Shown here in pieces: positions 52,345 to 61,990 of a stretch of DNA of 64,000 bases. The notes beneath the pieces are model-generated. The model worked only from the letters and a program-made list of their open reading frames with translations. It did no database searches and was not told the origin of the DNA. The position numbers were made by a program, and so were the translations under genes. Within the stretch, counting starts at the first letter, position 1; each line of letters starts with the position of its first letter. Origin of the DNA: Auanema rhodensis (Eukaryota; Nematoda; Chromadorea; Rhabditida; Rhabditidae); NCBI GenBank assembly GCA_964057225.1, contig OZ059900.1, positions 9,992,501 to 10,056,500 on the forward strand, in the 5' to 3' direction.

Positions 52345-52919
52345 ATTGTGTTATCTAAGAAGATAACTATCAGATTGTATTTTGGTTAACAACGGATATC
52401 GCATTTCGTGAAATTTGGACTTTGATTTCATTTTATGTAGTTATAGTTGACAAATATCATGATAATAAATAGAAATTAATCAATAATATCAGTGTAACAT
52501 GAAAATATTATAAAATTTTCAAAATCAAACAATTCTCTCTAATAAAAGAATTGAGATTTTCTGTTAATATTGAGAATATTGTCTTTTGTCCTCACATAAC
52601 TTAATATTTTCAAATTGTCATAAGTTTGCTGCGATTTGCAAGAAAAAAACATTTCTGTGATATGAAGCCACGAGAGACACCCCTTTTTGATATCAGATAA
52701 TAGTTTTCTGCGTGGGTGCCGAAGAAGGCAGAACAATCCAAACCTCAAAAAACTTAATTTTATGAATTCATTCATTACCACTTGCTACTGCTGTTGTCAA
52801 GTTTCAAATACCTTTCTCTCATATATACTCTAAATTCATTTCAACCTTTTGGTTGATTTGGATATATACCAAATTAATATTTCCGAAAAAACTTTCCTCA
52901 AACCTTAAATTTGAATATT

Positions 52920-53320
52920 ATGGATGAATTTCCTTATCTGTCACGTCACCTTTGTAAGTTATGAGATTTAAAAACTTTTATATTAGTTTTACTTGTAGAC
53001 AATCGGAGTGGTTCTCTAATCATTGAAAACCAAGCTCGAGAGGTAGACGAAAAACATTGTGAAATCCAAACTTATCAAACAACACCGCGTGTTACTCAAC
53101 TTTGCATTTTTAATGAAAAGGATTCTGACATGAGTGAGTATAGCTTGTGTGTTCAAACGTTATCAAGTTTTTTCTATTTCATTTCGAAATATCAAGTATA
53201 CTCACTTGTTTAGAACCTTCCCACCAATTTGATATTCAAAAAGAAGCTCCGCCTGTTTATGATGATAGTGATGTTGAAGACGACGATGAAGACGCTTTTA
53301 TACTCTATCAGGCTGTATAA
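52920..53320 (+). CDS. Small acidic protein (copy A), function unknown
   Basis: Three exons join in phase: 52920-52953, 52999-53133 and 53214-53320, giving 91 residues. It begins MDEFPYLSRHLYNRSGS and ends with a very acidic tail (YDDSDVEDDDEDAFILYQAV). No signal peptide, membrane segment or known domain. The copy in the second block (57626-58026) has the same exon structure and differs by a Pro to Ser change near residue 47. A polyadenylation signal follows at about 53409. Acidic, small and duplicated, it may act in the nucleus, but this is only an inference from composition. Confidence 0.65.
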
Positions 53321-53449
53321 GTCCACATCCTGGATCAAAATAACAACAAGTAGAATTTTCCAACTTTTTTCTTGAAATGTTTTCATTTAATTTTAATGTA
53401 GAAATTTAATAAAAAATTTGATCTAATATCCTATTTCAATTTTATTTTC

Positions 53450-53674
53450 TCGGTCGGCGCTTTTGATTGCATATTTATTCCGCCAAGCAATTTCTCAACT
53501 GACAATTTCAACCTTTTCTTCCGATCTTTCAACTGTTCTTCAAAAAATTCTTCAGAATCTTTTCAAATACTATCAGAACAATTTTCCAAACATTGGCGTC
53601 GATTCAAAGGTTATGCGATTTTCATGGATAGAAACAGTGAGATTTTCTACCTAGATAAAGAAATTGATATTTGA
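53450..53674 (+). CDS. Coding exon of an unrecognised small protein (copy A)
   Basis: A frame without its own ATG runs to TGA at 53672-53674 and ends FKGYAIFMDRN then IFYLDKEIDI. The second block has the same frame (to 58419) with amino-acid substitutions and an exact 13-codon length difference (copy B has the extra residues between FQIL and EQF). A frame-preserving indel suggests this was or is coding. Copy B has TTCTTCAG before the central segment while copy A has TTCTTCCG, so a splice acceptor may be lost here. The start is unknown; the left limit given is approximate. Confidence 0.4.
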   Translation, partial: SVGAFDCIFIPPSNFSTDNFNLFFRSFNCSSKNSSESFQILSEQFSKHWRRFKGYAIFMDRNSEIFYLDKEIDI

Positions 53675-53994
53675 TCACAATTAGGCTGCAAATCTCATGA
53701 ATGTTTGCAACTAAATTGATTTAAACAAAACTTTTTTTTTAGATTTCAAGTTAAGATAATGATAAATCTGACCCCGTCAACGGTTCAAACAAGTAGCAAC
53801 GATGGCATTCGAATGTTTTCATTTGCCATGTTCTGGGAATATATCAGTCTTAGGACAACGGTATTTCATAGTTTTTGAGAAAACATTCATTTACTATCTC
53901 TTCTCTCAGATTATTTTTTCTTTTTCAACTTTTTTTAAAAATCTTTCAATATTAGAATTTCAGAAATCTTATTCTGGTGTCCTGAATATTCATT

Positions 53995-54353
53995 ATGAGC
54001 AAAAAAAATGAAAATTCTCATCGTAGACGATGTGTTAGTAAGTTGCTTCTATTTAACTTTTTCTAATTTCTTCCTTCTTAGTCGAAAATGGTCGAGAGAT
54101 CACGCATGAAGTCTATCGATTGGGTGAAAACCGATGCGATAATTCATATCCTGGGAAAGAAAGTTTTCTCAAACCTATTGACAAATCAAAAATAGAAGAA
54201 ATTGCTCTACGTGAAGAATATGAAAGTTTGTCTAGATTATTATTTCTACTGAACCTCATTGTACTTTCAGATGGTGATGTTTCATTGTTTTTCGATCGTC
54301 TTGATTTGGATGAAGGCGAAGGAATTGAATTCATGCAGTCGCGTGGTTTTTGA
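53995..54353 (+). CDS. Small charged protein (copy A), function unknown
   Basis: Exons 53995-54037, 54082-54225 and 54271-54353 join in phase to give 89 residues. It begins MSKKNENSHRRRCV, continues through YRLGENRCDNSYPGKESF and ends EGEGIEFMQSRGF. The last intron is just 45 bases, a multiple of three without a stop, so retention would only add 15 residues (LSRLLFLLNLIVLS part, hydrophobic). The start codon overlaps the end of another short frame (from ATG 53802) in a different register. The second block holds an intact copy at 58741-59099. No domain recognised. Confidence 0.55.
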
Positions 54354-54877
54354 CTCCCAGAAGACAACAAAGAGGACATACTGAATGATTGTCGAAGATA
54401 TAATTAATTGAACTTCCTCTGCTATTTGAAGCCTCACTTATTTTTTTTTGAATTAGGATATTCAATTTTGAGTTCTTTTTTCGGAAAAAAGTTTTTAATT
54501 TATATAATTTTCTATTGTTTTCCAATTTTCTAGTGATTTCTCTATGTTTCTTTCTATCGTTTTCTAATTTTTTAGTGATTTTCAAATGTTTTCAATAAAA
54601 TATTTGTAGAAGCTGTTTAAATCACTTTTGGTTTTTTTTAAGAACTAATCGAATTTGTAAAACTTGAATTAAATCTTGCATTTTCACAAACAAATAGGGT
54701 TCACGTGAACAAAGTGAGAGAATTGATTTCACAGTTTAGAAAGAAAAATATATGGTTTTACCTTCATAACGCGATGATTAATCCAATATCCGGACAGAGT
54801 ATTGCCCAGATGTTTCATTTCTGATACAGCGGTCAGCGAAGTTCACGATTATAACTGCAAAACTAAAGTTTACATTC

Positions 54878-54995
54878 GCTTACGACCATACCACGTTGAA
54901 AGTACGCCATCCCGTCCGATCTGGCAAGTCAAGCAACGTTGGGCCCGGTTAGTACTTGGATCGGAGACGGCTTGGGAATCCCGGGTGCCGTAAGC
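54878..54995 (+). rRNA. 5S ribosomal RNA (copy A)
   Basis: A 118-base sequence starts GCTTACGACCATACCACGTT and ends GGGTGCCGTAAGC, with the 5' and 3' ends pairing as helix I of 5S rRNA. It matches metazoan 5S through the invariant CATCCCGTCCGATCTG block, the AAGCAACGTTG loop and the internal promoter box (TTAGTACTTGGATCGGAGAC). A T-run (CTTTTTC) follows directly and should stop RNA polymerase III. The second copy at 59625 is identical over the gene. No spliced-leader RNA gene is recognisable beside it, although 5S and SL1 are linked in several nematodes. Confidence 0.95.
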
Positions 54996-55001
54996 TTTTT
55001 C
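54996..55001 (+). terminator. Pol III T-run terminator of 5S rRNA copy A
   Basis: Five T residues directly after the mature 5S 3' end, the usual stop signal for RNA polymerase III. Confidence 0.7.
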
Positions 55002-55533
55002 ATTTTGATTTTGAATAGTAGTGAATTAAGGAATACGGTAACTTGAGGTAATTACGTATGTGCTCTAGTGATAAGCGGGAAGATATGTCATCATAACATA
55101 TTCAAATAAATTTTATTTTTATTGATTTTTATTTGTTATTTTAAATTCTACGCACCAATTGCTTAGAACAATGTTTGCAATATTTTCATTCATAATTAGC
55201 AAGAGAAGTACCTAGTGTTAAACAGAATTTGTTATATACGTATGTCTAGTTAAGACATTTAAGAGATACGGTAACTGTGAAAGGGCACCTGTAAATAAGT
55301 AGCTGTAAATTAAAAAAGTTTTAGGCCGGAATAATCGTTATTTCGAATTATTCAAATCTAATCAATATATCTCAATATATTGATTTTTTTCTTAATTGCC
55401 TCCATTGTTTTTTGTTTGCATTTTTTATTTCTTCTCGTTGCAGGTATTGACAACTGCTGCCTTTTTAATTTTTCGTTACTGATTCTCAATCGTAAGTTTG
55501 TTGTTGTTTTATTTATTATTCATCGTATTGAAG
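55002..55533. other. Intergenic, no gene recognised
   Basis: AT-rich sequence between the 5S gene and the next coding start. No feature seen. Confidence 0.4.
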
Positions 55534-56534
55534 ATGGACAGATTTGGTTCTGCCGCAGGAAAAGATAATTTAATTGAATTGCTTATGAACGATGCAGAGT
55601 CTGAAAATGCATCTGATTTTATTATTCGAGCATTCGAACAATCAGTCGGGCCGGCTCCCATAATTTTACCTAGAGTTGAGCATTTAGCCTTCTCATTTCC
55701 TCTTGTTGATCGCCCTGCTGATCAATTTGTTTCTCCACCTGTAGGAGAAAGGCTTGAGAATGACATTTTAGACAATTTGGTAGGAGAAGACATCTATTCT
55801 GATTCTGAAGATATGGGAATATATTGGGTAAATATGCTTAAAGTAAGAAATTTCGAAGAATTTTTATTTCTAGGAAGACCCGACACAGGAAGATGAAACG
55901 GTGCCAGAAAATGTCAACGATACATCTATTGAAATACTCGAAGAAGACACGATTCCGCTTTCATCAGTGCTCAATGAAAATATGCCAGGCGAATATGAAG
56001 CACATGATGAAGACAACGGAATTGTAAGTCATTTTTCACTCAGTTATTGAAAAAAACGTTTGTTTTCAGGAAACTATCGACCTTACTGGAGAAGATGCTG
56101 ATAATGATACTAATCGTTTCTCTTTCAATTCTTCGAATACTTTGGTATTCAAGCTTGTAATATAAATTTTTATAATTATTTCATTTTTTCAGAGAAATCA
56201 TTATGATCTGGCTAATGATAATCAGAATATGTTAATTAACCGTGAATCAGATGATGAAAACAACGGGATTGTAAGTCATTTTACTCTCAGTTATTGAAAA
56301 AAATGTTTTTTTTTTGAGGAAACTATCGACCTCACTGGAGATGTTCCTGTACATGAGCTTGCTGATGAAAACCCAATGGAGACGGCTTTAGACATCGAGA
56401 ATAGGGAGAATGTACGCGACTCTGATAATACTGCAAGTCCTATTAGATATAGAACTGTTACGACTATTCTGATGCTGCCAGGTGGTGAAAGAAAGTTTAT
56501 CACTAGCGAAGAACCCGAACTGAATTTGTTGTGA
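55534..56534 (+). CDS. Acidic protein with two SUMO-interaction-like motifs
   Basis: Five exons join in phase 0: 55534-55827, 55874-56023, 56070-56144, 56193-56270 and 56319-56534, giving 270 residues. It begins MDRFGSAAGKDNLIELLMND. The central part is strongly acidic (EDPTQEDETVPENVND). Exons 3 and 5 both begin ETIDLTG, a hydrophobic core I-D-L-T with flanking acids like known SUMO-interaction motifs. Exons 2 and 4 both end in an acidic stretch closing NGI. The flanking introns are also alike, so the unit was duplicated inside the gene. The second acceptor has changed from TTTTCAG to TTTTTGAG. No membrane segment or enzyme motif. A SUMO-binding nuclear role is an inference. Confidence 0.65.
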
Positions 56535-57050
56535 GAAAAAATATTGTATTACAAAGATAAGAGCAAGTTGAAATTCTAGGGAAATTCTGATAAAAAGGAA
56601 ATGTTTAAGTCAGACGGTTTTCTATTCATAGACGTCTTTTCTCTAGTGTTTCATCAAGTTTTCTTCTCTAATCTCGTTATACTATTTGTTATTGTTACAT
56701 GTTATAGGTTTTTTGAAATTTTTCAAATGATTGTTTGTGTTGAATGGAATTTTTAATAAAGTTTGTTTGTTGTTTATAACTGTACAATGAAACTATAACA
56801 GTAAATAAATTAAAAAATAACATTTCCCAGGATAAAATATTGAATTATTCGAAATATGCGCTTAATGTGCACGGAAAATATAAACGATAACTATTTGAAT
56901 GAAATTTTCTTTTCTCTTAATATTCTGAAGAATTTGAATTATCTCTGAGATTGATTCTCAATATCCTACAATATCATAGAATAAGAAGTCTATTTCGTAT
57001 ATCTAAGATATTCCTTTTACTCTTCTCTTCATCTGTCTTAAACTTCATCG
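56535..57050. other. Intergenic, 3' flank
   Basis: AT-rich 3' flank with an AATAAA-type signal at about 56755 and no other recognisable feature. Confidence 0.45.
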
Positions 57051-57625
57051 ATTGTGTTATCTAAGAAGATAACTATCAGATTGTATTTTGGTTAACAACG
57101 GATATCGCATTTTGTGAAATTTGGACTTTGATTTCATTTTATGTAGTTATAGTTGACAAATATCATGATAATAAATAGAAATGAATCAATAATATCAGTG
57201 TAACATGAAAATATTATAAAATTTTCAAAATCAAACAATTCTCTCTAATAAAAGAATTGAGATTTTCTGTTAATATTGAGAATATTGTCTTTTGTCCTCA
57301 CATAACTTAATATTTTCAAATTGTCATAAGTTTGCTGCGATTTGCAAGAAAAAAACATTTCTGTGATATGAAGCCACGAGAGACACCCCTTTTTGATATC
57401 AGATAATAGTTTTCTGCGTGGGTGCCGAAGAAGGCAGAACAATCCAAACCTCAAAAAACTTAATTTTATGAATTCATTCATTACCGCTTGCTACTGCTGT
57501 TGTCAAGTTTCAAATACCTTTCCCTCATATATACTCTAAATTCATTTCAACCTTTTGGTTGATTTGGATATATACCAAATTAATATTTCCGAAAAAACTT
57601 TCCTCAAACCTTAAATTTGAATATT

Positions 57626-58026
57626 ATGGATGAATTTCCTTATCTGTCACGTCACCTTTGTAAGTTATGAGATTTAAAAACTTTTATATTAGTTTTACTT
57701 GTAGACAATCGGAGTGGTTCTCTAATCATTGAAAACCAAGCTCGAGAGGTAGACGAAAAACATTGTGAAATCCAAACTTATCAAACAACATCGCGTGTTA
57801 CTCAACTTTGCATTTTTAATGAAAAGGATTCTGACATGAGTGAGTATAGCTTGTGTGTTCAAACGTTATCAAGTTTTTTCTATTTCATTTCGAAATATCA
57901 AGTATACTCACTTGTTTAGAACCTTCCCACCAATTTGATATTCAAAAAGAAGCTCCGCCTGTTTATGATGATAGTGATGTTGAAGACGACGATGAAGACG
58001 CTTTTATACTCTATCAGGCTGTATAA
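57626..58026 (+). CDS. Small acidic protein (copy B)
   Basis: Same three-exon structure and acidic tail as the gene at 52920-53320. The only coding change noticed is Ser for Pro (ACA TCG CGT against ACA CCG CGT). All splice signals are kept and the frame is intact, so this copy may also be active. Confidence 0.65.
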
Positions 58027-58155
58027 GTCCACATCCTGGATCAAAATAACAACAAGTAGACTTTTCCAACTTTTTTCTTGAAAAGTTTTCATTTAATTTT
58101 AATGTAGAAATTTAATAAAAAATTTGATCTAATATCCTATTTCAATTTTATTTTA

Positions 58156-58419
58156 TCGGTCGGCGCTTTTGATTGCATATTTAGTCCGCCAAGCAATTTC
58201 TCAACTGATAATTTTAACCTTTTCTTCAGATCTTTCAACTGTTTTTCAAAAAATTCTTCAGAATCTTTTCAAATACTAAAAGAATATCATGAAATCTCAT
58301 TTAACAAACATCGTATACCAGAACAATTTTTCAAACATTGGCGTTTATTCAAAGGTTATGCCATTTTCATGGATAGAAACGGTGAGATTTTCTACCTAGA
58401 TAAAGAAATTGATATTTGA
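58156..58419 (+). CDS. Coding exon of an unrecognised small protein (copy B, longer form)
   Basis: Counterpart of 53450-53674, with 13 extra codons (residues LKEYHEISFNKHRIP) and an intact TTCTTCAG acceptor inside it. It ends FYLDKEIDI then TGA. Substitutions against copy A change residues (Arg to Leu in HWRLF, Ser to Gly in DRNGE) but no stop arises. The start exon is not identified. Confidence 0.4.
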   Translation, partial: SVGAFDCIFSPPSNFSTDNFNLFFRSFNCFSKNSSESFQILKEYHEISFNKHRIPEQFFKHWRLFKGYAIFMDRNGEIFYLDKEIDI

Positions 58420-58740
58420 TCACAATTAGGCTGCAAATCTCATGAATGTTTGCAACTAAATTGATTTAAACAAAACTTTTTTTTTTAGATTTCAAGTTAA
58501 GATAATGATAAATCTGACCCCGTCAACGGTTTAAACAAGTAGCAACGATGGCATTCGAATGTTTTTATTTGCCATGTTCTGGGAATATATCAGTCTTAGG
58601 ACAACGGTATTTCATAGTTTTTGAGAAAACATTCATTTACTATCTCTTCTCTCAGATTATTTTTTCTTTTTCATCTTTTTTTAAAAATCTTTCAATATTA
58701 GAATTTCAGAAATCTTATTCTGGTGTCCTGAATATTCATT

Positions 58741-59099
58741 ATGAGCAAAAAAAATGAAAATTCTCATCGTAGACGATGTGTTAGTAAGTTGCTTCTATTT
58801 AACTTTTTCTAAGTTCTTCCTTTTTAGTCGAAAATGGTCGAGAGATCACGCATGAAGTCTATCGATTGGGTGAAAACCGATGCGATAATTCATATCCTGA
58901 GAAAGAAAGTTTTCTCAAACCTATTAACAAATCAAAAATAGAAGAAATTGCTCTACGTGAAGAATATGAAAGTTTGTCTAGATTATTATTTCTACTGAAC
59001 CTCATTGTACTTTCAGATGGTGATGTTTCATTGTTTTTCGATCGTCTTGATTTAGATGAAGGCGAAGGAATTGAATTCATGCAGTCGCGTGGTTTTTGA
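58741..59099 (+). CDS. Small charged protein (copy B)
   Basis: Three-exon copy of the gene at 53995-54353 with an intact frame. Changes are conservative (Gly to Glu in SYPEKES, Asp to Asn in PINKSK). The 45-base intron and its TTTCAG acceptor are retained. Confidence 0.55.
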
Positions 59100-59624
59100 C
59101 TCCCAGAAGACAACAAAGAGGACATACTGAATGATTATCGAAGATATAATTAATTGAACTTCCTCTGCTATTTGAAGCCTCACTTATTTTTTTTTGAATT
59201 AGGATATTCAATTTTGAGTTCTTTTTTCGAAAAAAAAGTTTTTAATTTATATAATTTTCTATTGTTTTCCAATTTTCTAGTGATTTCTCTATGTTTCTTT
59301 CTATCGTTTTCCAATTTTTTAGTGATTTTCAAATGTTTACAATAAAATATTTGTAGAAGCTGTTTAAATCACTTTTGGTTTTTTTTAAGAACTAATCGAA
59401 TTTGTAAAACTTGAATTAAATCTTACATTTTTACAAACAAATAGGGTTCACGTGAACAAAGTGAGAGAATTGATTTCACAGTTTAGAAAGAATAATATAT
59501 GGTTTTACCTTCATAACGCGATGATTAATACAATATCCGGACAGAGTATTGCCCAGATGTTTCATTTCTGATACAGCGGTCAGCGAAGTTCACAATTATA
59601 ACCGCAAAACTAAACATTACCTTC

Positions 59625-59742
59625 GCTTACGACCATACCACGTTGAAAGTACGCCATCCCGTCCGATCTGGCAAGTCAAGCAACGTTGGGCCCGGTTAGT
59701 ACTTGGATCGGAGACGGCTTGGGAATCCCGGGTGCCGTAAGC
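59625..59742 (+). rRNA. 5S ribosomal RNA (copy B)
   Basis: Identical over its 118 bases to the copy at 54878-54995, while the flanking spacer has diverged slightly. A T-run follows (CTTTTTC). Only 27 bases separate its end from the start codon of the next protein gene, on the same strand. Confidence 0.95.
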
Positions 59743-59769
59743 TTTTTCTTTTTTTCAGAAAAAAAGTTC

Positions 59770-60550
59770 ATGAAATTAGTTATTGATAATCAGATAAGCG
59801 CTCTATTGATACGCGGGAAAATGTTATACTTAAAAAGAAATACTCCAAATGTCATAGTGATTGGAGAAGAAAAGTGCATTTCGGCCGTAAAAGCAGTCAT
59901 GGATCCTCTGCAACAGCTAACGGACATAGTTTTTCCGCAAGAGAGTTCGGAAAAGATCCAACACTTCACGTGTAGCCGTTTGTTATGCTATTTGCCCCGA
60001 CAAGTAAGTTTAATTGTTATTTGTAATTATTTCATATCAAATGATCGTAATTTAATGATGAAACCAAACCATTCGAAGCATAATTAGAGTACTTGTAAAA
60101 TCGTTCAAATCTTAATATTGCATTTGTTTGAGGGACTCAACAGGAAATCAGATTGAAAACGGAGCTTGGAGCTGTTCTTCCTGTGAGGTGGCTTTCTCTT
60201 TTCAAGGTAAGCAACACTTTCATACTTATAGAATAAAAGAAATAGAAAGTATAGAAAAATGACTTTTTTATCAATTATTTTCAGTTTTTGAAAACCCCTG
60301 TTCCAAAATTGAATACAGCCGCATTGAAATTCTTATGTCCAACGAAGGACAATGAATGTGTATCGAACTTTAAGCATATTATCCAATTCTCGGGGCTCTT
60401 AGGACAATTTATGAAAAAAAGGTATTTCTATCTATAACCACCTTGATTTTTATGTTATAATTTTAATCTACTTTTTTTAACAATTTTGCATAATATTCTC
60501 AATTTGATAAATAATAAATAAAAAAATCTCATATATTATATTTTAGGTGA
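59770..60550 (+). CDS. Small basic protein, function unknown
   Basis: Exons 59770-60003, 60144-60206, 60285-60421 and 60547-60550 join in phase to give 145 residues. It begins MKLVIDNQISALLIRGKMLY, followed by VIVIGEEKCISAVKAVMDPL and a basic C-terminal half ending GQFMKKR. The last exon holds only one base plus the stop. The ATG lies 14 bases after TTTTTTTCAG, which itself lies within the T-run region after the 5S gene, so the acceptor may receive a spliced leader. No family recognised. A decayed partial copy occurs at 60801-60875. Confidence 0.6.
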
Positions 60551-60800
60551 ATGCATCGCAACTCTGCAAATTGGCAAAATGCGTCGAGTGAAAAGAATAT
60601 TTTTTTTAATCTGTACGTTGTTTTTTTAAATTAGAAATTTCTGTTTTTTATTTTATAACATTTTGTATTTTGTGTACATGAATAAACATTTAATACACAT
60701 CTAAAGATATTTTTTAATCAATAGTATGATATAAGATGTTAATCAATATTATATATTGTTGTTTAAATTAGATGAACTGCTTGCTCCATTTAGAAAAACT

Positions 60801-60875
60801 GTTTGCTCTATTAATACGCGGGAATATATTATATTTTAAATAAAAAATACTCCAAATGTAATAATGATTATATTT
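60801..60875 (+). pseudogene. Decayed fragment of the neighbouring gene
   Basis: This stretch resembles 59795-59870 (shared blocks GCTCTATT, ATACGCGGGAA and AATACTCCAAATGT) but carries a TAA in the matching frame and several substitutions. It is a broken partial duplicate of the 59770 gene. Confidence 0.6.
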
Positions 60876-61708
60876 CCAACTATTATTTTTTCTTATATAT
60901 ATATATAGCTAGTTAGATACTTTTTTTTCGAAATTATTGTTTAAAATTTGATAACAACATGACAGTTCCAAAGCCATTGATGACAGAATATGAGGAGACT
61001 AGAAGGTATTTCAAAGAAATTATAGATAACAAGGATTAAACATAGTGAGTTGTAAACTATATGCTATATTCTAAAACTTTTTGCCTTTGTCTTGTGAATT
61101 ATGTTATTTGTATTCAAATAACTTGATTTTATTCTGTGAATATGCTACGATTTGTTTTTTTATTTTTGAATTAGAACTTGTTTAAGGTTATGATGACCGC
61201 AAGACTTTTCATAATTTTTCCAATTTGTGATGTTATAAAGAAAATAAAAATTTTATAAATGGTTAAAGCTTTTATATGTTTGACATACCATTATATTTCA
61301 TTTGAAATGAGAAATTTGGGCGTTTTCCTGAAAATGTATTTTAGAGAGTTGTGGTGTACGGTATATTATATTTTTTTTAAAATATTTCCCTTCAAATGTT
61401 TCTTTTTATCTATATATTCATATGGAACTATATATTAAAAATATATTTGTATATAAGTTGATGAAGGGGGGAAGAGCACCACTACTGACATGAGTTCATG
61501 AAGATCACAGGTACTCGAAAAAAAATTCTGAAAAAAATTTTTTTTTGTGATTTTATATAAAAACTTTATATTTCTCATTATTATTATTATTATTATTATT
61601 TATATATATTTAATAATTTAAAGATAGAAAAAACAAAAAATAAACCAATTGACCAAATCTTACCCCTCACGTAAGTCATTAATGACCGGTACACCGAAAA
61701 TAGTCAAA
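60876..61708. other. AT-rich spacer before the U2 array
   Basis: AT-rich DNA with a TTA-repeat microsatellite at about 61578-61602. A 26-codon frame at about 60959-61039 (MTVPKPLMTEYEETRRYFKE and onward) is too short to call. No RNA gene seen before the U2 copy. Confidence 0.4.
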
Positions 61709-61795
61709 TCTGACACTTGTGGTCAAAAGAGCGAGTGCACTCGTATGAAGTACGATACATAATCTCAATGTTTATGTTTCTGACGACGTTGCAGT
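61709..61795 (+). promoter_or_regulatory. Probable snRNA promoter of the U2-like gene
   Basis: The 87 bases before the U2 start are notably less AT-rich than the spacer and include the perfect palindrome CGAGTGCACTCG at 61732-61743, centred about 58 bases upstream. Animal snRNA genes carry a proximal sequence element near that position. The match to any nematode consensus could not be tested. Confidence 0.4.
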
Positions 61796-61990
61796 ATCGC
61801 TTCTCGGCCTTTTGGCTAAGATCAAAGTGTAGTAATCGTTCTTATCGAATTAACCTTCGATATGTGTTCCATTGGTTCACAATAAGGTTAACCGATTTTT
61901 GAGACCTGAGGTAGATGCTGGCTTGCTAGCTCCATCTCACGGGTCGACCCGCTCTTGCACTGCTGGCGGGAACGGCCCATCCCCTTTGGG
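61796..61990 (+). ncRNA. U2 spliceosomal snRNA (complete, somewhat divergent)
   Basis: The sequence begins ATCGCTTCTCGGCCTTTTGG, continues CTAAGATCAAAGTGTAGTA (the invariant stretch that includes GTAGTA, which pairs with the intron branch site) and then TTCTTATCGAATTAACC as stem-loop II. The Sm site is GATTTTTGA at about 61891-61899, and the 3' stem-loops III and IV follow (TTGCACTGCTGGCGGG near 61955). The length of about 195 bases fits U2. Immediately after GTAGTA the usual TCTGTTC reads ATCGTTC, an unusual change in a highly conserved place. This copy is the only one in the window with the 5' 35 bases; it heads the tandem array. Confidence 0.85.

Larger units (their letters stand above)
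52345..55001. repeat. Segmental duplication, copy A (carries small genes and 5S rRNA)
   Basis: This block matches 57051-59749 nearly base for base, beginning at ATTGTGTTATCTAAGAAG and ending at the T-run after the 5S gene. Differences are scattered substitutions and a few indels, the largest being a block of about 39 bases missing here near 53570. With the unique DNA up to 57050 it forms a tandem unit of about 4.7 kb. Direct orientation. Confidence 0.92.
57051..59749. repeat. Segmental duplication, copy B
   Basis: Direct second copy of 52345-55001. The offset is about 4706 bases at the left side and 4746-4748 at the right, the change being the extra 39 or so bases near 58275-58315. Homology stops just after the T-run following the 5S gene, where a new gene begins at once. 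Confidence 0.92.

Noticed and set aside
52539-52781. Minus-strand open frame of 80 residues conserved in both duplicate copies (also 57245-57481)
   Set aside because: The two copies are almost identical at DNA level, so conservation carries no weight, and no splice or start context supports it.
54700-54877. Possible spliced-leader RNA gene upstream of 5S
   Set aside because: Neither the common SL1 22-mer nor an Sm site with flanking hairpins was recognised; the conserved spacer is explained by the duplication.
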